Under the pieces are notes generated by a model. It had not been told where the DNA came from, did not search any database, and worked only from the letters and a program-made list of their open reading frames with translations. Shown here one piece after another: positions 13,529-21,801 of a DNA stretch of 22,244 bases; position 1 is the stretch's first letter; every line of letters starts with the position of its first letter. This DNA comes from CAKVLS01 sp045638465 (GTDB lineage Bacteria; Bacillota; Clostridia; Christensenellales; UBA1242): the NCBI GenBank assembly GCA_045638465.1, contig JAZUBK010000005.1:1-22244 (forward strand). The letters run 5' to 3'. The translations under genes were made by a program, and so were the position numbers.

Positions 13529-13537
13529 GTGTATAAT
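13510..13537 (+). promoter_or_regulatory. Consensus promoter of type I RM operon
   Basis: TTGACA (13510-13515) and TATAAT (13532-13537) are both perfect consensus, with a 16-base spacer. The ribosome site AAGGAGGG and the ATG at 13572 follow. This is the strongest-looking promoter in the window. Confidence 0.88.
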
Positions 13538-13571
13538 GGTTGTTGTAAGATGATAAAAACAAGGAGGGAGT

Positions 13572-14126
13572 ATGCTGTTAAAGGATATAGCTAGTATAGA
13601 GTTTTCCTTGCCTGTGTCAGATTCGGGGAATGCGGTTTATGGTAAGTGGTTAAACGGTTCTGGCTTGTTGCAGGCAAATATTATTGAAACTATAGAAGCA
13701 ACAAATAGCTTCAAGGAGAAAACGATTATCAAAGCGTCTAGAAAGGACTTATTGTTAAAAAGGGTTTCGCCAATATATGTAAATGTTTATGAAAGTGAAG
13801 AAGATGTTTATCTTGGCGGCAATATTATAAGGATAAGACCAAACAATGGAGTTAATCCGTATTTTGTAGCTATGATAATAGAAAATTGTTTGCCTGAAAT
13901 TAACAACTCGTCAAACAAAGGAACGGCTCTTCATGCAATAAATAGACAGGTGCTTGAAAACATACAATTGCCAGATGTTGATAAAGAAAGCCAATTTAAG
14001 TATGGTGAAATATATAGGCTTTCTAATAACAAAGAGCAGCTAATAAAACAACTTTTAGAAAAAGAACAATTAAAATCAAAAACATTAAAGAATAAAGTTA
14101 TGTCAAAAATAGGAGGAAAATTATAA
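13572..14126 (+). CDS. Half-length type I specificity subunit (HsdS-like, single recognition domain)
   Basis: The 184-aa protein has one target-recognition-like domain (about 1-145) followed by a C-terminal helical coiled-coil arm (about 150-184: EQLIKQLLEKEQLKSKTLKN). Normal HsdS is about 400 aa with two such halves. The LKDIASIEF opening, INRQVLENIQLPDVDKESQ and the helical end are characteristic of S subunits. AAGGAGGG (about 13562-13568) sets the start. It is the first gene of the operon and shares one base (TAATG) with hsdM, so it is translationally coupled. Half-S proteins can dimerise to recognise palindromic sites. Here a full-length S is also present, so it may be an alternative specificity subunit, a remnant or a modulator. 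Confidence 0.75.
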   Translation: MLLKDIASIEFSLPVSDSGNAVYGKWLNGSGLLQANIIETIEATNSFKEKTIIKASRKDLLLKRVSPIYVNVYESEEDVYLGGNIIRIRPNNGVNPYFVAMIIENCLPEINNSSNKGTALHAINRQVLENIQLPDVDKESQFKYGEIYRLSNNKEQLIKQLLEKEQLKSKTLKNKVMSKIGGKL

Positions 14127-15730
14127 TGGCAGAACAAAAGAAAACAACAAAAAACGATATTGAAAAAACACTATGGGCAGCAGCTGATACTTTTAGGGAT
14201 AATATTGATGCAGCCAACTACAAAGATTATGTATTATCTATGCTTTTTGTAAAATACTTGAGTGATACTTTTAAGGAAAATGTAGATAAACTAAAAAAAG
14301 AATATGAAGGTATTAGACTAACTAGACAAATACAAAACTTACCTTTTGTTTTGACAGAAGAAAGTTCTTTTGAATATCTTTACAAAAATAGAAACAATGT
14401 TGATATCGGTACAAAAATTTGTGAGGCTTTAACCCAAATTGAAACTTCAAACCCAATACTTGCAGGTGTTTTTAGAGGTATTGACTTTAATAGCGAAGCT
14501 CACCTTGGTAAAAAAGAACAAAAGAACCCAATCTTGAGAGCTCTTTTAGAAGATTTTGTAGATCTTGATTTAAGACCAAGCATGATCGAAACAAGAGCTG
14601 GAGAAGTTCCTGCCGATGTTATTGGTGATGCTTATGAGTATATGATTGGTGAGTTTGCATCAATGGCTGGAAAGAAAGCTGGATCATTCTATACACCTCA
14701 AGCTGTTTCTGAAATTATGGCACAAATTGTTGATCCTCAAGCAAGAGATAGGGTTTATGATCCAACATGTGGTTCTGGTTCTCTTTTGATTCGTGCTGCG
14801 AAAAAAGGTGGCCTTGATAAAGTTTCAATTTACGGTCAAGAAAAAAATAACAGTGCTATTTCAATGGCAAGAATGAATATGTTCTTACACGAAATTAAAG
14901 ATGCAAAAATCGCATGGGGAGATACTCTTGCAAACCCTCAACACTTAGATAGTGATGGCAACCTAATGAAATTTGACTGTATTGTTGCTAATATGCCATT
15001 TAGCTTAGATAAATGGGCAAACGGCTTTAACCCTGGTGGTGAAGTAGTTTCAGATGATGACAAGAAATCAAACAAAAAGAAAGTAGAGTTTAAGATGACC
15101 CCAGATCTTGATAGATGGCACCGTTTTGAACTAGGTGTTCCACCATCAAGCAAAGGTGATTGGGCTTTCTTATTACACATGATTTATAGTATGAGTGGAG
15201 ATGGAAGAGTCGCAGCTGTTGCTCCACACGGTGTTTTGTTTAGAGGGGCCGCTGAAGGCAAAATAAGAAAAGAAATTGTTGACAAAAACTTGATTGATGC
15301 AGTTATTGGTTTGCCTGAAAACATATTCTATGGAACACCTATTCCTGCTAGCATTATTGTGTTTAGAAAAAATAGAACAAATACAGATGTGTTGTTTGTA
15401 GACGCATCAAAAGAGTTTGATAAACCAAAAGCAAAAAATGTGCTAAACGAACAAACACATGTTAAGAAGATTGTAGAAATCTACAAAAACTTCAAAAACG
15501 GAAACTATCAAGATGCTGAGTTAGAAAAATACAGCCATGTTGCAACATTAGACGAAATCAAAGCAAACGACTATAACTTAAACATTCCAAGATATGTTGA
15601 CACTTTTGAAGAAGAAGAAACAATTGATATTGCAAGAGTTAATGGAGATATTGCACAAATTAAAGCTGAACTTGCTGAAGTTGAAAAACAAATGCAACAA
15701 TATTTAAAAGAGTTGGGACTAGATGAATAA
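14126..15730 (+). CDS. hsdM: Type I restriction-modification methyltransferase subunit HsdM
   Basis: The 534-aa protein is the N6-adenine methyltransferase of the type I complex, normally working as M2S and protecting host DNA. The N-terminal helical HsdM domain (about 10-150: TLWAAADTFRDNIDAANYKDYVL) is followed by the catalytic domain. That contains GSFYTPQAVSEIM (187-199), SAM-binding motif I DPTCGSGSLL (212-221), GQEKN (237-241) and catalytic motif IV, which reads N-M-P-F (289-292) instead of the usual NPPF. A C-terminal helical tail (about 505-534) would contact HsdS. AGGAGG (14111-14116) precedes the ATG, which overlaps the previous stop by one base. Length is normal and the gene appears intact. 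Confidence 0.95.
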   Translation: MAEQKKTTKNDIEKTLWAAADTFRDNIDAANYKDYVLSMLFVKYLSDTFKENVDKLKKEYEGIRLTRQIQNLPFVLTEESSFEYLYKNRNNVDIGTKICEALTQIETSNPILAGVFRGIDFNSEAHLGKKEQKNPILRALLEDFVDLDLRPSMIETRAGEVPADVIGDAYEYMIGEFASMAGKKAGSFYTPQAVSEIMAQIVDPQARDRVYDPTCGSGSLLIRAAKKGGLDKVSIYGQEKNNSAISMARMNMFLHEIKDAKIAWGDTLANPQHLDSDGNLMKFDCIVANMPFSLDKWANGFNPGGEVVSDDDKKSNKKKVEFKMTPDLDRWHRFELGVPPSSKGDWAFLLHMIYSMSGDGRVAAVAPHGVLFRGAAEGKIRKEIVDKNLIDAVIGLPENIFYGTPIPASIIVFRKNRTNTDVLFVDASKEFDKPKAKNVLNEQTHVKKIVEIYKNFKNGNYQDAELEKYSHVATLDEIKANDYNLNIPRYVDTFEEEETIDIARVNGDIAQIKAELAEVEKQMQQYLKELGLDE

Positions 15731-16712
15731 AGCACAGGAAGATAAAATAGCAGTTTCTAATTTATTATTAGAAAATGCAGTAGAAGCTTTAAAGGCAGCC
15801 GTGGAAATTCATAATAATCCTAACATTAGCTATAAATATCCAACGGTATCAATATTGATTATAAATTCTTGGGAATTAGCTATGAAGGCATTTGTTATAA
15901 AAAACGAAGGACTTGCTTCTGTTAAAACTGATTCGGAGCATACAATCACATTATATCAAGTAATGCCAAAAGTTGAATCTAAGATTGGTCAATTTTTTGC
16001 TAATACAAGATCTTCCATAGAGATATTAAATAAGTATAGAAATGATTTTGAGCATTTTAATCTTATTGAAGATTTTGAAAGTGTTCTTTATGGGATAATT
16101 GCTAAAAATATTGATTTGCTAGTTAGTTTTATTATAAGAGACTGTGGTTTCTCTGATAGCTTTTTAGAAAAATTTAATGTTTTGCCTCTAAGTTTTAAGG
16201 TTGCGAAATCACCGTTTGAAATTTTACAAATCATTAAAGAAGAACCTAAAGATGAAGTTGTAAAGAGTTTTGTTGATATGATTTTTGAAGGAATAAATCA
16301 AGGTGCACAAATTCTATATAATATAGATATAAAATTGCAATCGGTTAAAAAAGATGAGGATCTTCAAGTGGCTATTAATAAAGATAGCCCTATATCAGTC
16401 TCTTTGGAAAAAACATATCATTTAACTGATGATAAAGATGCGCAAAAAATTACCCTTTCAGATGAAGAACTATTTGCTATGTATCCTCATACTTATACTT
16501 CTATAATTGAAAAAGCTAGGGAAAAATATGAATTTAAAAATCAATCTGATATTCATAAAAAAATAATGAAGGAATTAAAAGATAGTAATAAATATACTTA
16601 TCATAGAAAGAATCATCCTATGAAAAAAAGTGGTTCAGATGTATTTTATTCAGAAGTTTCATTGGAGCTGTTTGAAAAATATTGTACGAAAAAACAAAAG
16701 GAGAACAAATGA
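15723..16712 (+). CDS. DUF3644-like protein with HEPN R-x4-H motif, inside RM operon
   Basis: The 329-aa protein has an N-terminal helical region (about 1-150) like DUF3644: VEALKAAVEIHNNPN (19-33) and ILIINSWELAMKAF (44-57). Within it R106-N-D-F-E-H111 is an exact R-x4-H motif of HEPN-superfamily RNases, where Arg and His form the RNA-cleaving site. The C-terminal part (about 245-329) is a separate basic, helical region that ends in YHRKNHPMKKSGSDVFYS and could bind nucleic acid. The gene overlaps hsdM by 8 bases and hsdS by 4 (ATGA), so it is coupled to both. Its DNA is much more AT-rich than hsdM. I infer a toxin/abortive-infection RNase held by or sensing the restriction complex, analogous in layout to PrrC beside EcoprrI. 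The activity is unproven; the family assignment is fairly sure. Confidence 0.8.
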   Translation: MNKAQEDKIAVSNLLLENAVEALKAAVEIHNNPNISYKYPTVSILIINSWELAMKAFVIKNEGLASVKTDSEHTITLYQVMPKVESKIGQFFANTRSSIEILNKYRNDFEHFNLIEDFESVLYGIIAKNIDLLVSFIIRDCGFSDSFLEKFNVLPLSFKVAKSPFEILQIIKEEPKDEVVKSFVDMIFEGINQGAQILYNIDIKLQSVKKDEDLQVAINKDSPISVSLEKTYHLTDDKDAQKITLSDEELFAMYPHTYTSIIEKAREKYEFKNQSDIHKKIMKELKDSNKYTYHRKNHPMKKSGSDVFYSEVSLELFEKYCTKKQKENK

Positions 16713-17902
16713 TAAAAGAAATACCAAATGGATGGAAATGCAATAAGTTAAAAGAGATAGGTAAATTTACTAAAGGCTCAGGAATACCTGGGTATTCTTA
16801 TGTCGATTGCGGTGTGCCTTGTATTGGATATGGTGATATATATACCACCTATAATATTCAATTTAATAAATCAGTACATTTTACAGATTCTGAAACAGCA
16901 AGAAGTGGAAAAGTTGCTAAAAAAGGGACTTTAATGTTTACTGGCTCTGGCGAAACTGCAGAAGAGATAGGTAAATGTGTATGTTATACAGGTGATGAGC
17001 TTCTTTATGCTGGTGGGGACATAATTATGTATAATACAGACAAGGTAAACCCTGTTTTTCTAGCTTACCAACAAAATGTTTGGGCTTTTATTAGAGAAAA
17101 AGCAAGGTTTGGACAAGGCCATTCTGTTGTTCACATTCATGAAAGTGAACTTGGAGATTTGAATTGTTTATATCCAAAAGAGAGAACAGAACAAGATAAA
17201 ATTGTTGAGATTTTAGATGTTTGGGCTAAAGCTGTTGAGTTTCAAGAGCAAAAAGTTGAGAAACTTAAAGAAAAGAAAAAAGCCCTAATGCAAAAACTTT
17301 TAACAATAAAGGGAGAAGCTTTTTCTATTCAAGATTTGCTTGATAAGAACTACTGTAGACTAATAAAACCAAAGGAACTTGGAAGGTTTGATGGGGAAAA
17401 AACATATTTGTCAACAAGCTCTATAATTAACGATGAAATTATTTCTAATGAAGGGCAAGTTACTTATAATGATAGACCTAGTAGGGCTCAAATGAAGCCG
17501 TTAGAGAATAGCGTTTGGTTTGCAAAAATGGAAAACAGTGTAAAAGTTTATAAGTTTAATAAGAATGAAGAAGACAAATACATTTTATCTACAGGATTTT
17601 ATGGTTTTCTATCTAATGAAGAAAAATTATCTTCTGATTTTTTGAAACAAATTTTTTTAAGTTATAATTTTAATGCGCAAAAAGATATTTTTGCAGAAGG
17701 TAGTTCACAAAATGGAATTAAAGATGATCATTTATCAGATATTTTAGTAAACATTCCATCGTTAGATAATCAAAAACGCATTGCTAATATATTAAGATTT
17801 AATGATCTAATTATAATTAAAGAAAAAGCGTTGTTGTATCAATATAAAGAACAACAAAAAGCATTAATGCAAAAATTATTGACTGGAGAGATAAGAGTAT
17901 AA
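16709..17902 (+). CDS. hsdS: Type I specificity subunit HsdS, full length
   Basis: The 397-aa protein is the DNA-recognition subunit of the type I complex. It has two target-recognition domains, about 1-165 (IPNGWKCNKLKEIGKFTKG onset) and about 208-365. Each is followed by a conserved helical arm ending in KALMQKLLT (positions near 190-198 and 384-392). This is the classical duplicated S architecture, so a bipartite recognition sequence is expected. I chose the ATG at 16709: AAGGAGAA ends four bases upstream and the ATG overlaps the preceding TGA. A TTG nine codons earlier has no ribosome site. HsdR follows after 12 bases. Confidence 0.92.
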   Translation: MIKEIPNGWKCNKLKEIGKFTKGSGIPGYSYVDCGVPCIGYGDIYTTYNIQFNKSVHFTDSETARSGKVAKKGTLMFTGSGETAEEIGKCVCYTGDELLYAGGDIIMYNTDKVNPVFLAYQQNVWAFIREKARFGQGHSVVHIHESELGDLNCLYPKERTEQDKIVEILDVWAKAVEFQEQKVEKLKEKKKALMQKLLTIKGEAFSIQDLLDKNYCRLIKPKELGRFDGEKTYLSTSSIINDEIISNEGQVTYNDRPSRAQMKPLENSVWFAKMENSVKVYKFNKNEEDKYILSTGFYGFLSNEEKLSSDFLKQIFLSYNFNAQKDIFAEGSSQNGIKDDHLSDILVNIPSLDNQKRIANILRFNDLIIIKEKALLYQYKEQQKALMQKLLTGEIRV

Positions 17903-17914
17903 GGAGAAAGATGT

Positions 17915-20900
17915 ATGGCAAATCATACAATATTTAACGAAAGACCAGAGTGTCAAGATAGACTTATTAAGGTTTTGACAAATCTTGGTTATAAGTATGT
18001 TTCTAGAGCAGAGGCAGAAGAAAAAAGAAAGAACCTTAGAAATGTTATTTTTGTAGATGAGCTTACTAAGTTTTTGAGCACACAAACATATAAGTATAAA
18101 GGTTCAGAATATAGATTTTCAGGGGAATCAATTATAAATGCTATAAGAGCAGTTGATGCCTCTCTTTTGCAAGGTCTTGCAATGGCAACAAAAGAGATTT
18201 ATAACCTTTTGACTCTTGGCATCAGTGTAGAAGAAAGTATTGTTGTAGATAAAGATGTGCCGATAAAACAGTCTTTTGATTTGCACTTTATTGACTTTGA
18301 ACATCCGGAAAATAATATTTGGCAAGTGACAGAAGAGTTCTCGGTAGAAAGAAACAATGGGCAATACGCAAGACCGGATATTGTTATTATGCTAAATGGT
18401 ATACCTGTTGTTGTTATTGAATGCAAAAAATCAAGCGTTGATGTAAAAGAAGGCATAAACCAAAATGTTAGAAATATGATGCCCGAATACATTCCACACT
18501 TATTTAAGTTTGCACAACTTGTTTTTGCAATAAACCCTAATAAAGTAAAATACGGAACCTGTGGAACAGGAGCCGATTATTTTGTTGAGTGGAGAGAGGA
18601 CAAAGATTATCTTGCTTGGCAAAAAGAAGTGTGCGAAAGGGTTGTTTCTGATGGACAAATTTTGGAGCAAGATAAAATTGCTGTTTCTATGCTTTCTCAA
18701 AATAGACTTCTTGATATTATTGCAAATTATATTTTGTTTGATGGGAATATTAAAAAGGTTGCAAGACATCAACAATATTTTGCTGTAAGTAGAGCAATGG
18801 ATAGACTCAATGGAAATGACAATGTAGATGCTGAAGGTGGCGTTATTTGGCACACTCAAGGTAGTGGCAAGTCTTTGACAATGGTTATGCTTGTTAAGAA
18901 GATTTTGAAAGAAAAAGCAAGTGAAAACCCAAGATTTGTTATTGTTACAGACAGAATAGATTTAGACAAGCAAATTAAAGACAACTTTGCAAGGACCTCT
19001 ATGAGTCCTGTTAGAGCAGGAACAGGTAAAGGGCTAAAAGCTCTACTTGCAGATAAAGGTAATATAATTATTACTACACTTATTAATAAGTTTGAAACAG
19101 TTATTAAAAATAGATATATCGACCAAAGTTCTGACAATGTTTATGTGCTTATTGATGAGGCACATAGAAGTAATTATAGTGCGATGTATAACTATATGAA
19201 AGAAGTATTGCCACACTCTAAGATGATTGCTTTTACTGGAACACCTCTTATTGCTAAACAAGATAGAAATACAATTAAGCAATTTGGTGAGCTTATACAT
19301 AGTTATACAATGAAAAGAGCAATTGAAGATGGAATTACTGTTCCCCTTGTTTATGAGGGAAGAAAGGTTGTTCAAAATGATCCAACAAAAACAATAGATA
19401 ATTATTTTGAAAGCTTAACAACAGGCCTTTTAGAAGAGCAAAAGAAAGAACTTAAAGATAAGTTTAGTAGGTTCAAAAGACTAGCTGAGGCCAAAAGTAG
19501 AATAAACCTACTAGCTTTTGATATTTGCGACCACTTTAGAGGTTATTGTTTGCCAAAAGGCCTTAAAGCTATGGTTGTATGTTCTTCTAGAGCTGCTGCT
19601 GTAGAGATGTTTGAAGTTATTAAACAAAATAGTTTTGGTGATATTAAACCGGCAGTTTGTATTTCCTTTGGCGCAAAGGATGAAGATGAAGAAAATATTA
19701 CAAACAGTGATTTGAAAAAGATTAACGATTATCATCGAACTTATGTAGAAAAGTTGTTTGGAAATAACGACGAAAGATATGATGAGTCAATTACTGAAAG
19801 GTTTAAAAACCCTGAAGGTGATATCAATATGCTAATTGTTAAAGACAAACTATTAACTGGCTTTGATGCACCTGTTGCTGGTGTTTTGTATGTTGATAAA
19901 CCAATTCAACAACACTCGCTACTTCAAGCAATTGCAAGAGTAAATAGGGTTTACAATGGAAAAGATTTTGGCTTAATAGTCGATTATTGGGGGATCTTTA
20001 CAAGCCTAAACAAAGCAATTGATATGTATGACGATGCAGAATCTGGTTTTAATCAATTCAATAAAGAAGACATTGAGGACTCTGTGTTTGGTCCTGTTGA
20101 TGAGAAAAATAATCTAGAAAAGTCATATAACGAACTAAAAGATTTCTTTGCTCTGCCAAGCAATGCTACAAGTAATGAGTGGCAAGAATATTTGAAAGAG
20201 GAAGTGAAAAGAAAAGAGTTTTATGAAAAACTTAAAGACTTTGAAAAAAGATTGTTTTTGGCATTATCTAACAGAAGCATCTTTATTGAGGTGGGTATTG
20301 ATAAAATTGAGTTTTATAAATCTCAATGGTTATTCTTCAAAAAACTAAGAGAAGCTGTTTCAATGAGGTATGATGAAGTTTCTGATTTTTCACAATATGA
20401 AGAGGGTATGAAAAACTTAATTAATACATTTGTAAATGCTACAGATGTTGTAACAGTTGTTAAACCTGTTTCTATTGGCGATGAAAAAGGAATGCAAGAA
20501 GCTATCAACAAGATGGATTCAAAAGAAGCAAAAGCTGATTTTATTAAAACTAGAATTGAATCAAAACTAAAACAAGTAAGATACGAAGATCCGTTATTAT
20601 TTGAAGAGTTTTCTGAAAAAATTAAGAAAACCTTAGAAGAATACGAGAACTCTAGAAATATCGATTTATATCTTAACGAAATGGAAGAAATGGCTAACGA
20701 CATAAGAAATGGTATAACAACAAAAGATTATCCATCTGCGATAAAATCAGATGTTGATGCTAAAGTATTTTATGGTTCTATAGTTCATAGAATTTCTTCT
20801 ATTATTGCTAATATATCTTTATCTATTGAGGATATTATTGCAGATTATTCAATTAGAGTTAAAGATGCAATTGTAGAAAATACAAAGAGAGATTGGAAGT

Positions 20901-21058
20901 ATAATGAATCTGTTCACAAGCAAATCCATAGAGTTTTGGATGATATTATTTTCGATTTGTTTGACACTCTTGGTATTGATACTAATGATGAAAACAATAT
21001 TGATGTTTTGGACCTGATAGAAGATGATATCATGAAAGCTGCGGTTGCGAGGTATTAA
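17915..21058 (+). CDS. hsdR: Type I restriction endonuclease motor/nuclease subunit HsdR
   Basis: The 1047-aa protein translocates and cuts unmethylated DNA as part of R2M2S. The N-terminal nuclease domain has RPD155-IVIMLNGIPVVVIE169-C-K171, the PD-(D/E)XK site. The SF2 helicase core has Walker A TQGSGKS (314-320), DEAH (414-417), TGTP (441-444) and motif VI-like QAIARVNRVY (671-680). The helical C-terminus ends in LIEDDIMKAAVARY. Length matches the EcoR124I-type family (about 1040 aa) and all key motifs are present. AAGGAG (17901-17906) precedes the ATG. The stop shares one base with the next ATG, coupling it to the metallopeptidase. Confidence 0.96.
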   Translation: MANHTIFNERPECQDRLIKVLTNLGYKYVSRAEAEEKRKNLRNVIFVDELTKFLSTQTYKYKGSEYRFSGESIINAIRAVDASLLQGLAMATKEIYNLLTLGISVEESIVVDKDVPIKQSFDLHFIDFEHPENNIWQVTEEFSVERNNGQYARPDIVIMLNGIPVVVIECKKSSVDVKEGINQNVRNMMPEYIPHLFKFAQLVFAINPNKVKYGTCGTGADYFVEWREDKDYLAWQKEVCERVVSDGQILEQDKIAVSMLSQNRLLDIIANYILFDGNIKKVARHQQYFAVSRAMDRLNGNDNVDAEGGVIWHTQGSGKSLTMVMLVKKILKEKASENPRFVIVTDRIDLDKQIKDNFARTSMSPVRAGTGKGLKALLADKGNIIITTLINKFETVIKNRYIDQSSDNVYVLIDEAHRSNYSAMYNYMKEVLPHSKMIAFTGTPLIAKQDRNTIKQFGELIHSYTMKRAIEDGITVPLVYEGRKVVQNDPTKTIDNYFESLTTGLLEEQKKELKDKFSRFKRLAEAKSRINLLAFDICDHFRGYCLPKGLKAMVVCSSRAAAVEMFEVIKQNSFGDIKPAVCISFGAKDEDEENITNSDLKKINDYHRTYVEKLFGNNDERYDESITERFKNPEGDINMLIVKDKLLTGFDAPVAGVLYVDKPIQQHSLLQAIARVNRVYNGKDFGLIVDYWGIFTSLNKAIDMYDDAESGFNQFNKEDIEDSVFGPVDEKNNLEKSYNELKDFFALPSNATSNEWQEYLKEEVKRKEFYEKLKDFEKRLFLALSNRSIFIEVGIDKIEFYKSQWLFFKKLREAVSMRYDEVSDFSQYEEGMKNLINTFVNATDVVTVVKPVSIGDEKGMQEAINKMDSKEAKADFIKTRIESKLKQVRYEDPLLFEEFSEKIKKTLEEYENSRNIDLYLNEMEEMANDIRNGITTKDYPSAIKSDVDAKVFYGSIVHRISSIIANISLSIEDIIADYSIRVKDAIVENTKRDWKYNESVHKQIHRVLDDIIFDLFDTLGIDTNDENNIDVLDLIEDDIMKAAVARY

Positions 21059-21783
21059 TGGAGAATAGTAAATTAGAACTTGGCTCTATAAATGGTGATG
21101 TTTTTGTTTTCGTAGAAAAAAAGAATATTAAAAATGTCCATTTAAAGGTGTACAGAGATTTGACTGTAAAATTATCTGTACCTGAAAAAGTTTCCGATGA
21201 GTGGATTAAAACTTTTTTAGATAAAAGAAAAGAATGGATAAATAAACAAATATTTAAATATAAACAATCCAGTGGAAATAATACTTTAGTTTTATTAAAA
21301 AATGGCTGTTCTGTGCAAATGCTTGGCAAAGACTTAAGGGTTTATATCAAACAAGGAAAGAAGAATGTTGAAGTTTTGGAAAAACAAATAAATATTTATT
21401 TAGAAGATAATAAAAACTTAGAAAAGGCAACAAAACAATTTGACCAATGGTGGAATGCTTATTCTCAAAAATTGTATCAAGAAAAAATAACTAATTATTA
21501 CAATACAATTTTTAGAAAATACGGAGTTGAGTTTCCATCAATTCAAATTAGGAAAATGAAAACTATGTGGGGGAATTGCAATCCCATAAAATCCATCATT
21601 ACACTTAATAAATATTTACTAAAAGCAAGTGAATTGGAAGTTGAGTATGTAATAATGCATGAGATGACTCACTTGTTATATCCAAGACACAATGCAGATT
21701 TTTATAATTTTTTAACAATTCAAATGCCTGATTGGAAAGAAAGAAAACAAATTCTTGATTTAGAAGTTGTACAAGGGATATAA
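21058..21783 (+). CDS. YgjP-like (DUF45) zinc metallopeptidase, coupled to hsdR
   Basis: The 241-aa protein has a C-terminal zincin motif H201-E-M-T-H205 followed by P-R-H211-N-A-D-F-Y, the YgjP/DUF45 arrangement in which three histidines bind zinc and Glu202 is catalytic. WGNCNPIKSIITLNKYLLKA (171-190) is the conserved strand-helix that precedes the site in this family. The N-terminal 120 residues are basic and strand-rich. The ATG overlaps the hsdR stop by one base, with GAGG five bases upstream, so expression follows HsdR. Such peptidases are often found next to type I hsdR genes. Their role is not established; control of HsdR turnover is one hypothesis. Confidence 0.88.
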   Translation: MENSKLELGSINGDVFVFVEKKNIKNVHLKVYRDLTVKLSVPEKVSDEWIKTFLDKRKEWINKQIFKYKQSSGNNTLVLLKNGCSVQMLGKDLRVYIKQGKKNVEVLEKQINIYLEDNKNLEKATKQFDQWWNAYSQKLYQEKITNYYNTIFRKYGVEFPSIQIRKMKTMWGNCNPIKSIITLNKYLLKASELEVEYVIMHEMTHLLYPRHNADFYNFLTIQMPDWKERKQILDLEVVQGI

Positions 21784-21801
21784 TTAAGGAAAGGAACATT
21801 A

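Noticed and set aside
16682..16708. TTG start adding nine residues to HsdS
   Set aside because: There is no ribosome site upstream. The ATG at 16709 has AAGGAGAA correctly placed and overlaps the previous stop.
18128..18859. Long open frames on the strand opposite hsdR
   Set aside because: They are antisense shadows of a well-defined gene, without ribosome sites or recognisable products. The same applies opposite the surface-protein gene.
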